A stretch of 13,891 bases of DNA, taken from JAFGPJ01 sp964439135 (GTDB lineage: Bacteria > Planctomycetota > Phycisphaerae > Sedimentisphaerales > Anaerobacaceae). Where the stretch lies: positions 1 through 13,891 of the forward strand of contig CAYTNN010000120.1 in the NCBI GenBank assembly GCA_964439135.1. Reading direction: 5' to 3'. The position numbers were made by a program, and so were the translations under genes. The notes under the pieces are model-generated. The model was not told where the DNA came from. It searched no databases and worked only from the letters and a program-made list of their open reading frames with translations. How positions within the stretch are numbered: position 1 is the stretch's first letter; each line of letters opens with the position of its first letter. Positions 1 through 5,761 of this stretch are shown here, in pieces.

Positions 1-35
1 TATGAAGAATTTCATGCTTTGAGACGGCGAAAAAA

Positions 36-66
36 CAAAGCCAATTCAAAGCCAATCAAAGCCAAT
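36..66. repeat. Three direct repeats of CAAAGCCAAT upstream of the sigma factor promoter
   Basis: The decamer CAAAGCCAAT occurs at 36-45, 47-56 and 57-66, so the period is 11 then 10 bases, close to one helical turn. The copies lie directly upstream of the palindrome and -10 box of the sigma factor gene. Same-face spacing is what an activator or repressor array would show, but no known binding motif is recognised. The repeats are plain in the sequence; their regulatory role is inferred. Confidence 0.5.
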
Positions 67-70
67 TTAC

Positions 71-88
71 CTACCCCTAAAGGGGTAG
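71..88. promoter_or_regulatory. Perfect 8-bp inverted repeat (putative operator) over the -35 position
   Basis: CTACCCCT (71-78) and AGGGGTAG (81-88) form a perfect inverted repeat with a 2-base spacer. It covers the place where a -35 hexamer would sit relative to the TATAAT at 104-109, and no recognisable -35 exists there. No T-run follows, so it is not a convincing terminator. A dimeric regulator site is the simplest reading. Confidence 0.45.
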
Positions 89-100
89 AACGCAGAAGTA

Positions 101-109
101 TGATATAAT
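101..109 (+). promoter_or_regulatory. Extended -10 promoter of the sigma factor gene
   Basis: TGA-TATAAT at 101-109 is a perfect extended -10 element (TGn followed by the consensus TATAAT). Transcription would start near 116, giving a leader of about 46 nt before the ATG at 162. No good -35 is present, which fits an extended -10 promoter or one that depends on the repeats just upstream. Confidence 0.6.
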
Positions 110-161
110 CCTTATAGGCAAAAAGGGCGAACCTTGGATCGATTACAGGGCACATAATAGT

Positions 162-1622
162 ATGAAAGAGAACACCGAACAAGATTGGGTAGAACGAGCC
201 GGGCAGGGGGATCCGACGGCTATTGCCGAACTTTTTCGCCTTTATTGGCGTGCGGCACGGGCGGCGGCTTATGGCGTTACGGGGGATTTTGCCCTGGCTG
301 AGGATGCGGCGTCTGAAGCTTTTTATGCTGCGATCGAGGGCCTGCCGGACCTTAGAGATACGCAGCGATTCGGCCCCTGGCTGCGCACGATCGTGGTTCG
401 TATGGCACGGCGTCAAAAGGCGAAAACGGCGAAGGAAAACGGAGCCGATCTTCAAATCCGGCCCGATGCCAAGATCCCGCCGCCGGGTGCCGATCTGGAG
501 CGGCAGGAACTTGTGGCCCTGATTCATGAAGCGGTGGGGCATCTTTCCGAGAACTTGCGCGAGGCCGTGATTTTGTTCTATTTCGAAGGTTACAGCCTCA
601 AAGAAGCGGTACACTTTCTGGATATTCCGGAAGGCACGCTCAAGCGTCGTCTGCATGACGGCCGTAAGCGGCTTCGGGATGCTGCCGAGCAAATCCTCAA
701 AGGAGCAAAGCCGATGAATATTAAACGCCAGCAAATTCTCCAGCAGCTACAAGACGCTTCGAAAGAGGGTATCAACTCCGAAGCATTTTTCCAGACGATG
801 CGCCAGGCCCTGAGTCTGCGCCCTGCGCCCAACGACCTGCTGCGAAAGATCATGCAGAAACACTGGTCTAAAAAGCTGAAAAAATTACCTATGGAGCCTG
901 AGAGAGAGCGCATGCTGCGGGGTGGGCTCGGCCGCATTTACTCCGCTTCCGAAAGGGCGCGGAACCCGAATCATCCGGTAGGGGCGGCTGCAAGCGCAAT
1001 TCGGGCGGCGCTGCCTGAATTTCAACAATGGCAGATTGATATGTCCGAAATCGACATCTCCGGGATGGCACGGCACATGTTCGACGGCAAGGGAGATGCT
1101 TTCTCATTGATGAGGCCGCCCGGATTCAATACGGATGCTTTGATATCGTACATCTCTCCGATTCGTGCATGGCTGATATATGATGAGGATGGTTCGGTTC
1201 GCACTTTATATGAAATTATGCGGAGCAAGAGCACCCGAGACGCAATGCACTCACAAATGAATCAGGGTGGACGTTTGAGCGATACCCTCTCGCTGTTATT
1301 GAAAAGGGCCGAACCGATGGAACTGCGGGAGATTGAAGAACTGCTCCGGCGTTTATCGAACGCGATTGTTCCGAATACGCCGGTGTCCTTCCGCTGCTAT
1401 GATGAGCCTCGCTATCGGGCGGGCCTGCGTATGCAGTTTGGAGACAACCCTGTCCCGGCCGCCATAGGAGGCGTGCACAATCCCTGGCCGGGGCTGCCTG
1501 ACGGAATCAGTGTTGCTTCCGTTCATATTTACCTCGAACCATGGGCGGCGGCACAAAGCGGGCGGGCCGTGGAATTAGCCGACTTCTCACCGTTAGATTT
1601 TATGAAAAAGGAAGGACAATAG
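162..1622 (+). CDS. ECF-type RNA polymerase sigma factor with long unrecognised C-terminal extension
   Basis: This is a sigma-70 family, extracytoplasmic-function type factor that should direct RNA polymerase to a specific promoter set. Residues about 18-88 form region 2 (AEDAASEAF helix, then the FGPWLRTIVVRMARR stretch). Residues about 114-172 form region 4, with an HTH running from YSLKEAVHFLDIPEG to TLKRRLHDGRKRL. ECF factors usually end near 170-200 residues; this one has 486. The extra 300 residues show no membrane segment and match none of the C-terminal domains I know on ECF factors (SnoaL-like, TPR, WD40). No anti-sigma gene follows; the next gene is convergent. The ATG at 162 has only a weak ribosome binding site but follows the promoter at 101-109. 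An in-frame ATG at 714 with a strong Shine-Dalgarno lies exactly at the junction of the two parts. The sigma assignment is confident; the role of the extension is unknown. Confidence 0.9.
   Translation: MKENTEQDWVERAGQGDPTAIAELFRLYWRAARAAAYGVTGDFALAEDAASEAFYAAIEGLPDLRDTQRFGPWLRTIVVRMARRQKAKTAKENGADLQIRPDAKIPPPGADLERQELVALIHEAVGHLSENLREAVILFYFEGYSLKEAVHFLDIPEGTLKRRLHDGRKRLRDAAEQILKGAKPMNIKRQQILQQLQDASKEGINSEAFFQTMRQALSLRPAPNDLLRKIMQKHWSKKLKKLPMEPERERMLRGGLGRIYSASERARNPNHPVGAAASAIRAALPEFQQWQIDMSEIDISGMARHMFDGKGDAFSLMRPPGFNTDALISYISPIRAWLIYDEDGSVRTLYEIMRSKSTRDAMHSQMNQGGRLSDTLSLLLKRAEPMELREIEELLRRLSNAIVPNTPVSFRCYDEPRYRAGLRMQFGDNPVPAAIGGVHNPWPGLPDGISVASVHIYLEPWAAAQSGRAVELADFSPLDFMKKEGQ
699..716 (+). 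promoter_or_regulatory. Internal ribosome binding site and in-frame start at the sigma/extension junction
   Basis: AAAGGAG at 699-705 stands 8 bases ahead of the ATG at 714-716, which is in frame and encodes Met185. It lies about 13 residues after the end of sigma region 4. It is far stronger than the site at the annotated start. It would allow the C-terminal 302 residues to be made as a separate protein, or may mark an ancestral two-gene arrangement now fused. The purine-rich lysine codons nearby could also produce it by chance. Confidence 0.4.
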
Positions 1623-1644
1623 CGACATGACATGGGGGGCACTT

Positions 1645-2292
1645 TTATTGCCGGGCGGATTGCAGATTATCGATCATTTCGGCTGCGAAGGTTTGCCATT
1701 GAGCCGAACCGTTCTCGGCGAAGTATTCGAAGGATTCGTCATCGGCCAACCGCCCCAGCACGGTTTTTCGGTCGGCAGGGTCGGTGACGTTTTCAATAAT
1801 CTGTTTTCGGAGCTTTTCCAGCTCGGCGAGAAATTGGCCGTGCTGCTCGGTGAAAATTGCCTCAAGCTTCTTTCTTGTGTGGCCGGCATAAGCGGGGCAT
1901 TGGCCTTCCGTGCCGATAGCTATCTGAAGGTTGCCTCGCTTAACCACGGCCGGCACGAAAAAGTCGCAAAGCTCCGGCACATCGACGACGTTGCAAAGGA
2001 CCTCCAGTTCCTGGCAATCCTTGTATATCTGCTTGTTGAGCTGGTGGTTGTTCGTTGCCGCTATGGCCAGCAGCGCCCCGGCAAGATAGTTCTTGGAATA
2101 TTTGGACTTTATCAGCTCGGCGTCCGTGCCCCGGCACAGGGCCGTCATCATGTCGTCGATGCGTTCGGCGACCACGACCACCCGTGCCCCGGCGTTCAGC
2201 AGGGCCTGGATCTTTCGCACGGCCACGGCTCCGCCGCCGATCACGACCGTACGTCGAGAGCCCAATTCCAGAAATATCGGATATTTCGCCAT
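1645..2292 (-). CDS. Precorrin-2 dehydrogenase / sirohydrochlorin ferrochelatase-type protein (siroheme synthase N-terminal family)
   Basis: A 215-residue cytoplasmic enzyme of the CysG N-terminal / Met8p family. It uses NAD+ to oxidise precorrin-2 to sirohydrochlorin, a step toward siroheme or cobalamin; members may also insert iron. A Rossmann motif VVIGGGAVAVRK spans residues 16-27. CNVVDVPELCDFFVPA at 100-115 holds Asp104, which falls at the number of the catalytic Asp of CysG. The segment GTEGQCPA (127-134) replaces the usual GGxSP, with Thr where CysG has Ser. The rest is a helical dimerisation region. There is no fused uroporphyrinogen methyltransferase, and no heme gene is adjacent. 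The start MAKYPIFLELG is chosen because the family begins there. The reading frame stays open 50 codons further upstream, but that part is not family-like. It is convergent with the sigma factor gene, 22 bases apart. Confidence 0.88.
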   Translation of the reverse strand: MAKYPIFLELGSRRTVVIGGGAVAVRKIQALLNAGARVVVVAERIDDMMTALCRGTDAELIKSKYSKNYLAGALLAIAATNNHQLNKQIYKDCQELEVLCNVVDVPELCDFFVPAVVKRGNLQIAIGTEGQCPAYAGHTRKKLEAIFTEQHGQFLAELEKLRKQIIENVTDPADRKTVLGRLADDESFEYFAENGSAQWQTFAAEMIDNLQSARQ

Positions 2293-2298
2293 GGCAGA

Positions 2299-2325
2299 AT
2301 TATACCACACAACCACCGGCGGCAA
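2299..2325 (-). promoter_or_regulatory. Candidate promoter giving a leaderless mRNA for the precorrin-2 dehydrogenase gene
   Basis: Reading the minus strand, TATAAT occupies 2304-2299, only 6 bases before the ATG at 2292. A start site 6-8 bases after the -10 would fall on or next to the ATG. A partial -35, TTGCCG at 2325-2320 (4 of 6 matches), stands 15 bases upstream. No Shine-Dalgarno precedes the ATG. These points together suggest leaderless translation; the alternative is a longer transcript from an unseen promoter. Confidence 0.45.
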
Positions 2326-2474
2326 TATTAATTTAAAAAAAGAAATGAACCGTGAAAACCATGAAATCGCAGTAAAAACCATTAATGGCGGCTTTTTTTT
2401 ATGATGCCCTGCTACAGAAATAAACATGCACAAAATGGCCACATCGAATTAAAGCCTGGGGGCCGGTGCATATA

Positions 2475-3815
2475 TTATTTGCCAATGCAGTACAGGTACT
2501 TGCGGCCGCGAAGAAAGATCTTGCCCGCCGATACGGCCGGTGAAGCGCAGAATACCTCGTCGAGCTTGTTGACGGCGAGTATCTCGAACTCCGGGCCAGG
2601 CTTGACGACGTAACACTCGCCGTCCTCGGTCTGCATGTAGATCCTGCCGTCAGCGGCCACCGGTGAGGCCGTGATTGTGTTTCTGGCGCCGAGCTTTTGC
2701 TTTTCGTATACGGCCTTTCCCGTCATGGCCTCGTAGCAGGTCAGGGATCCCTTGTCCAGCGGCACGTAGAGATATTCGCCGATCGCGATAGGTGAGGTCA
2801 CGTACGGACCGCCCGAGTGATGCGACCATGCGACGCCATCACTCTGGGACTGACCTCTGGCCGGCGTGATGTCACCCGAGGCTTCCGGGCGTACAGCAAC
2901 GATCGGCTGGGGCTTAAGGAAGCCTACGCTGTGCCCGGACGAGAAAAACACCAGCCCCTGGGCGGCAACAGGTGAAGGAACCGATATCATCGACCCGCCC
3001 GCGCATTCCCACTGGAGCTTGCCCGTGGCGGCATCGTAGCCTCTCATGCGGCGTGTGGCGTTTGTTACGACGGTTGTGCGGCCGCCGGCCTCGAACAAAA
3101 AGGGTGTCCCCCACGATGCGCCTTCATTCCGCTCCGTGCGCCAGACTGTTTTGCCGGTTGATTTGTCGAACGCGGCGATGCAGGAGTCGTCATCACTATC
3201 GCAGTTGACAATGACAGTGTCCCGGAACAGGATCGGCGAGGAGCTTGTACCCCAACCGGCTCGCCTGCGCATGAGTCCCAGGTCGCGCTGCCAGATCACT
3301 TTGCCCTCGAAATCGACGCAATACAGGCCTGCCGAACCGAACGAGGCGAAGACGTACTTGCCGTCCGTGACAGGCGTTTCGGAGGCATAGGTGTTCTTCG
3401 TGTGGCGGCGCGTCTTCGGGCTTTGCCTCGCGACGGCCTTCGACCACAGTACATTTCCCTGATCGACATCGAGGCAGATTACGCGATAGGCGTACTCCGA
3501 TTCATCGGGCTTGTTACGATTGCCTCCCATATACACGCCGCCTCGAAACGTTTCGACGTTGGGATCTTCGGCGGCGGCAGTAGTGACAAATACGCGGTTT
3601 TCCCAGACAATAGGGGATGAGTGTCCGGCGCCGGGGATTGGCGTTTTCCACTTGATGCCCTCGTCCTCACTCCATTTCAGGGGCAGGTTCTTCTCGGTTG
3701 AGATTCCCCGGCCGTCACCTCGCCAGCCGGGCCAATCCTGCGCGAAAATCCGGCCTGCGCTAATAAGAGTCACACACAACATCATCGAGGCTATTGATAA
3801 ATTCGTCTTTTTCAT
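2475..3815 (-). CDS. Exported PQQ-binding-like beta-propeller repeat protein
   Basis: A 446-residue exported protein. Residues 1-25 are a signal peptide (MKKTNLS, a hydrophobic core, cleavage after RIFA), followed at once by DWPGWRGDGRGIS, the usual opening of planctomycete PQQ-like/BamB-like propeller proteins. The body carries repeated W-containing beta-propeller strands such as GKTVWRTE, GKLQWECAGG and GKAVYEKQK, each closing a blade. No cytochrome c motif (CxxCH) is present and catalytic dehydrogenase residues are not evident, so it is more likely a binding or scaffold propeller than a proven quinoprotein dehydrogenase. The start at 3815 is fixed by AGGAGG at 3826-3821, 5 bases upstream, and by the signal peptide; an in-frame ATG 17 codons earlier is ignored. 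The substrate is unknown. Confidence 0.87.
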   Translation of the reverse strand: MKKTNLSIASMMLCVTLISAGRIFAQDWPGWRGDGRGISTEKNLPLKWSEDEGIKWKTPIPGAGHSSPIVWENRVFVTTAAAEDPNVETFRGGVYMGGNRNKPDESEYAYRVICLDVDQGNVLWSKAVARQSPKTRRHTKNTYASETPVTDGKYVFASFGSAGLYCVDFEGKVIWQRDLGLMRRRAGWGTSSSPILFRDTVIVNCDSDDDSCIAAFDKSTGKTVWRTERNEGASWGTPFLFEAGGRTTVVTNATRRMRGYDAATGKLQWECAGGSMISVPSPVAAQGLVFFSSGHSVGFLKPQPIVAVRPEASGDITPARGQSQSDGVAWSHHSGGPYVTSPIAIGEYLYVPLDKGSLTCYEAMTGKAVYEKQKLGARNTITASPVAADGRIYMQTEDGECYVVKPGPEFEILAVNKLDEVFCASPAVSAGKIFLRGRKYLYCIGK

Positions 3816-3862
3816 GGTAACCTCCTGTTCGATTCTCACTGAGAAGCCCTTAGCGTGCTGTA

Positions 3863-3887
3863 CCACGGCAACATCACACCGCCGTGG
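3863..3887 (-). promoter_or_regulatory. Stem-loop near the 5' end of the beta-propeller mRNA
   Basis: CCACGGC and GCCGTGG (3863-3869 and 3881-3887) pair perfectly over 7 bp with an 11-base loop. The predicted start of transcription on the minus strand is near 3889, so the RNA would begin almost directly with this hairpin. Hairpins at the extreme 5' end are known to stabilise mRNAs; that role here is inferred. Confidence 0.5.
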
Positions 3888-3895
3888 GCCCGTCC

Positions 3896-3925
3896 ATTAC
3901 ACTCCGATCCGGGGTAGTGTGTCAA
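3896..3925 (-). promoter_or_regulatory. Sigma-70-type promoter of the beta-propeller gene
   Basis: Minus strand: a perfect -35 TTGACA at 3925-3920, an 18-base spacer, and -10 TGTAAT at 3901-3896 (5 of 6). It is the closest to consensus of the complete -35/-10 promoters in the window. The predicted start near 3889 leaves a leader of about 74 nt containing the hairpin at 3863-3887 and the AGGAGG site at 3826-3821. Confidence 0.7.
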
Positions 3926-4057
3926 TCATTTATTCGATATTTTGCATACCAAACCCTTGCCCACGCGACCAAGTCTCCCTCAAAATCGACTGGTTTGAGC
4001 CCAACAGATTTTTGAATCTTTTTAACTCGTAAAATCGGTGGTATATTGTAAACTCAC

Positions 4058-4092
4058 GTAGTTCGTAGTTGAGTGTTCATAGTTTGTAGGAA
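4058..4092 (+). repeat. Degenerate heptamer tandem repeat just before the fumarase-beta start
   Basis: Five consecutive heptamers, GTAGTTC, GTAGTTG, AGTGTTC, ATAGTTT and GTAGGAA, fill 4058-4092. The last one supplies the AGGA that acts as a weak ribosome binding site for the ATG at 4096. No clear promoter is seen in 3930-4095; a TATATT at 4042-4047 lacks a good -35. Confidence 0.4.
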
Positions 4093-4095
4093 GAT

Positions 4096-4644
4096 ATGAG
4101 CGAAATAAGGAAATTGCAGGCCCCTTTGAACGAGGCAGATGTGCGATCGTTAAAAGCGGGCGATGAGGTTCTTATCTCCGGCGTTGTTTATACCGCCCGG
4201 GACATGGCTCATAAGAGGCTGTGCGAGGCGATCCAGGCGGGGCGGGAGCTGCCGTTCGAGCTTGCCGGGGCGATTATTTATTTCGTTGGACCGACACCTG
4301 CCGCGCCGGGCAGGGTCATCGGCGCCGCCGGGCCTACTACCTCATCACGAATGGACCCTTTCAGCCCGACGCTGATTGCCAATGGCCTCAAGGCAATGAT
4401 CGGAAAGGGTTATCGGGGCGAGAAAGTCCGAGAGGTTCTGAAAAAATATAACGCGGTCCATCTTGCGACTCTCGGTGGCGCCGGGGCGCTGCTGAGCAAG
4501 CACATTGTTGCTTCGGAAGTTATCGCCTACGAAGATCTGGGCACCGAAGCGGTCAGGAAACTTCAGGTTGTTGATTTTCCCGCCGTAGTTGTGTATGACT
4601 GTTGTGGAAATAGTGTATATAAACAGGAGAACGCATTAAAATGA
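4096..4644 (+). CDS. Class I fumarase / tartrate dehydratase beta-subunit family hydro-lyase (orphan)
   Basis: A 182-residue cytoplasmic protein of the iron-sulfur hydro-lyase beta family (C-terminal part of FumA, separate TtdB/FumB-type subunit). In this family the beta part helps bind the dicarboxylate (fumarate/malate or tartrate), while the alpha part carries the [4Fe-4S] cluster. The signature GAAGPTTSSRMDPFSP lies at about residues 75-90, followed by LKAMIGKG (99-106) and ATLGGAGALLSKHI (129-142). The length is normal for a stand-alone beta subunit. No alpha subunit is adjacent: upstream is a divergent gene and downstream an NTPase. The stop overlaps the next ATG (ATGA), so the two genes are probably translationally coupled. 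Substrate cannot be decided from the sequence. Confidence 0.88.
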   Translation: MSEIRKLQAPLNEADVRSLKAGDEVLISGVVYTARDMAHKRLCEAIQAGRELPFELAGAIIYFVGPTPAAPGRVIGAAGPTTSSRMDPFSPTLIANGLKAMIGKGYRGEKVREVLKKYNAVHLATLGGAGALLSKHIVASEVIAYEDLGTEAVRKLQVVDFPAVVVYDCCGNSVYKQENALK

Positions 4645-5711
4645 AAGTAGCACTGATTGGCCTGCTTCAGTCGGGCAAGAGTACGATTTTGGCGAGCCTG
4701 AGCGGCAAGGCGATTTCTGCGCTCGGGTCGGCATCGATCGAAGAAGCTGTCATACCGGTTCCGGATGACAGGTTCGAATGGCTGGCCGATTACTGCAAGC
4801 CCAAGAAAACTGTTCACGCCACAATAGACTGCCTGGACCTGCCGGGCTTTAACTTTACCGATGATCATGGCAGGGCTGCGGCCAGACGAATAATTAATCA
4901 GATAAGAACGGTTGAACTGCTCGTTCTGGTCGTTCGGGCGTTTGATGATCCGGCCGTACCGCCTTATCGAAACACGGTCGATCCGGCGAGAGATTTGGCC
5001 GAATTACAGACGGAATTACTGCTCGCCGACTTGGAGCTTGTGACCACGCGCATCGACAAACTCGAAAAGCAGGTCCACAAGCCGACCAAATCACAGGCTC
5101 AGGACAAAGCGGAGCTGGCTTTACAAAAGAAACTGGCCGAAGCAATCGAATCGGAAAAACCGATCAGCTCGGCGGTCGAAACTCAGACCGAACGCGAAAT
5201 GATTAAGTCTCTCGGCTTTTTGACGCTCAGGCCGATCGTAGTTGCAATTAATGTCAGCGAGGACCAGTTGGACGAGAAGTTCGATTTTACCGACCGTCTT
5301 GGCGATTCGGTTCCCGTCATTAGAATTTGTGCCAAGCTGGAGCACGAACTCTCGCAATTAGACGCCGAAAGCAGGGCCGAGTTCATGGCGGATTTGGGAA
5401 TTGCCGAATCCGCGGCGAGCAGGTTCGTCCAAAGCTGCTATTCGGCGCTGGGTTTGATCAGCTTTTTGACTATTGGTTCCGATGAGCTGCGTGCCTGGCC
5501 GATAAGGAAAGGCACAGTGGCGCTCGATGCGGCGGGAAAGGTCCATACCGATATTAAGCGGGGTTTCATTCGGGCTGAAACGTTCAGTTATGACGCGCTG
5601 CGAGAGCTTGGTGATGAAAAAGCCCTGAAGGCTGCCGGTAAGATCCGGCTCGAAGGCAAAGAGTACGTCGTTCAGGACGGCGACATTATCAATTTCAGAT
5701 TTAATGTTTAG
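4641..5711 (+). CDS. Divergent YchF/Obg-like P-loop NTPase with C-terminal TGS domain
   Basis: A 356-residue relative of YchF (OLA1-type ATPase/GTPase that binds ribosomes). The P-loop is GLLQSGKST (residues 7-15) where YchF has GxPNVGKST. Switch II is DLPGF, without the glycine-rich VKGAS/GEGLGN loop of true YchF. The G4-like element is NVSED and the G5-like element CAKLE. A charged coiled-coil-like stretch sits near residues 130-190. The last 80 residues are a well-conserved TGS/DUF933-type tail (LRAWPIRKGT, AAGKVHTDIKRGFIRAE, GKIRLEGKEYVVQDGD, INFRFNV). It is likely a paralogue rather than the housekeeping YchF. AGGAGA at 4625-4630 precedes the ATG, which overlaps the fumarase-beta stop by 4 bp. 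Its role is unknown. Confidence 0.85.
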   Translation: MKVALIGLLQSGKSTILASLSGKAISALGSASIEEAVIPVPDDRFEWLADYCKPKKTVHATIDCLDLPGFNFTDDHGRAAARRIINQIRTVELLVLVVRAFDDPAVPPYRNTVDPARDLAELQTELLLADLELVTTRIDKLEKQVHKPTKSQAQDKAELALQKKLAEAIESEKPISSAVETQTEREMIKSLGFLTLRPIVVAINVSEDQLDEKFDFTDRLGDSVPVIRICAKLEHELSQLDAESRAEFMADLGIAESAASRFVQSCYSALGLISFLTIGSDELRAWPIRKGTVALDAAGKVHTDIKRGFIRAETFSYDALRELGDEKALKAAGKIRLEGKEYVVQDGDIINFRFNV

Positions 5712-5715
5712 CCCT

Positions 5716-5737
5716 GGGCAGGCGCGCGGGCCTGCCC
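5716..5737. repeat. GC-rich extragenic palindrome after the YchF-like gene
   Basis: GGGCAGGC (5716-5723) and GCCTGCCC (5730-5737) pair perfectly over 8 bp with a GCGCGG loop, beginning 5 bases after the stop codon. A short T-run at 5745-5749 follows after 7 bases, so it could act as a weak terminator or as an mRNA end-stabilising hairpin. The sequence style also resembles dispersed extragenic palindromes; one copy in this window cannot prove that. Confidence 0.5.
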
Positions 5738-5761
5738 CTACAAATTTTTAAGGAAGTGTTT

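Noticed and set aside
12..734. 240-codon open frame on the minus strand opposite the sigma factor
   Set aside because: It lies antisense to the well-supported sigma regions 2 and 4, has no family resemblance or ribosome binding site, and its C-terminal repetition simply reflects the CAAAGCCAAT DNA repeats.
1627..2331. 234-codon plus-strand frame opposite the precorrin-2 dehydrogenase
   Set aside because: It is antisense to a gene with a clear Rossmann motif and catalytic Asp, with no domain or ribosome binding site of its own.
2371..2400. CCATTAATGG palindrome followed by a run of T (possible terminator)
   Set aside because: The palindrome has no loop and is AT-rich; on the plus strand no gene ends here, and on the minus strand the T-run is on the wrong side for the beta-propeller gene.
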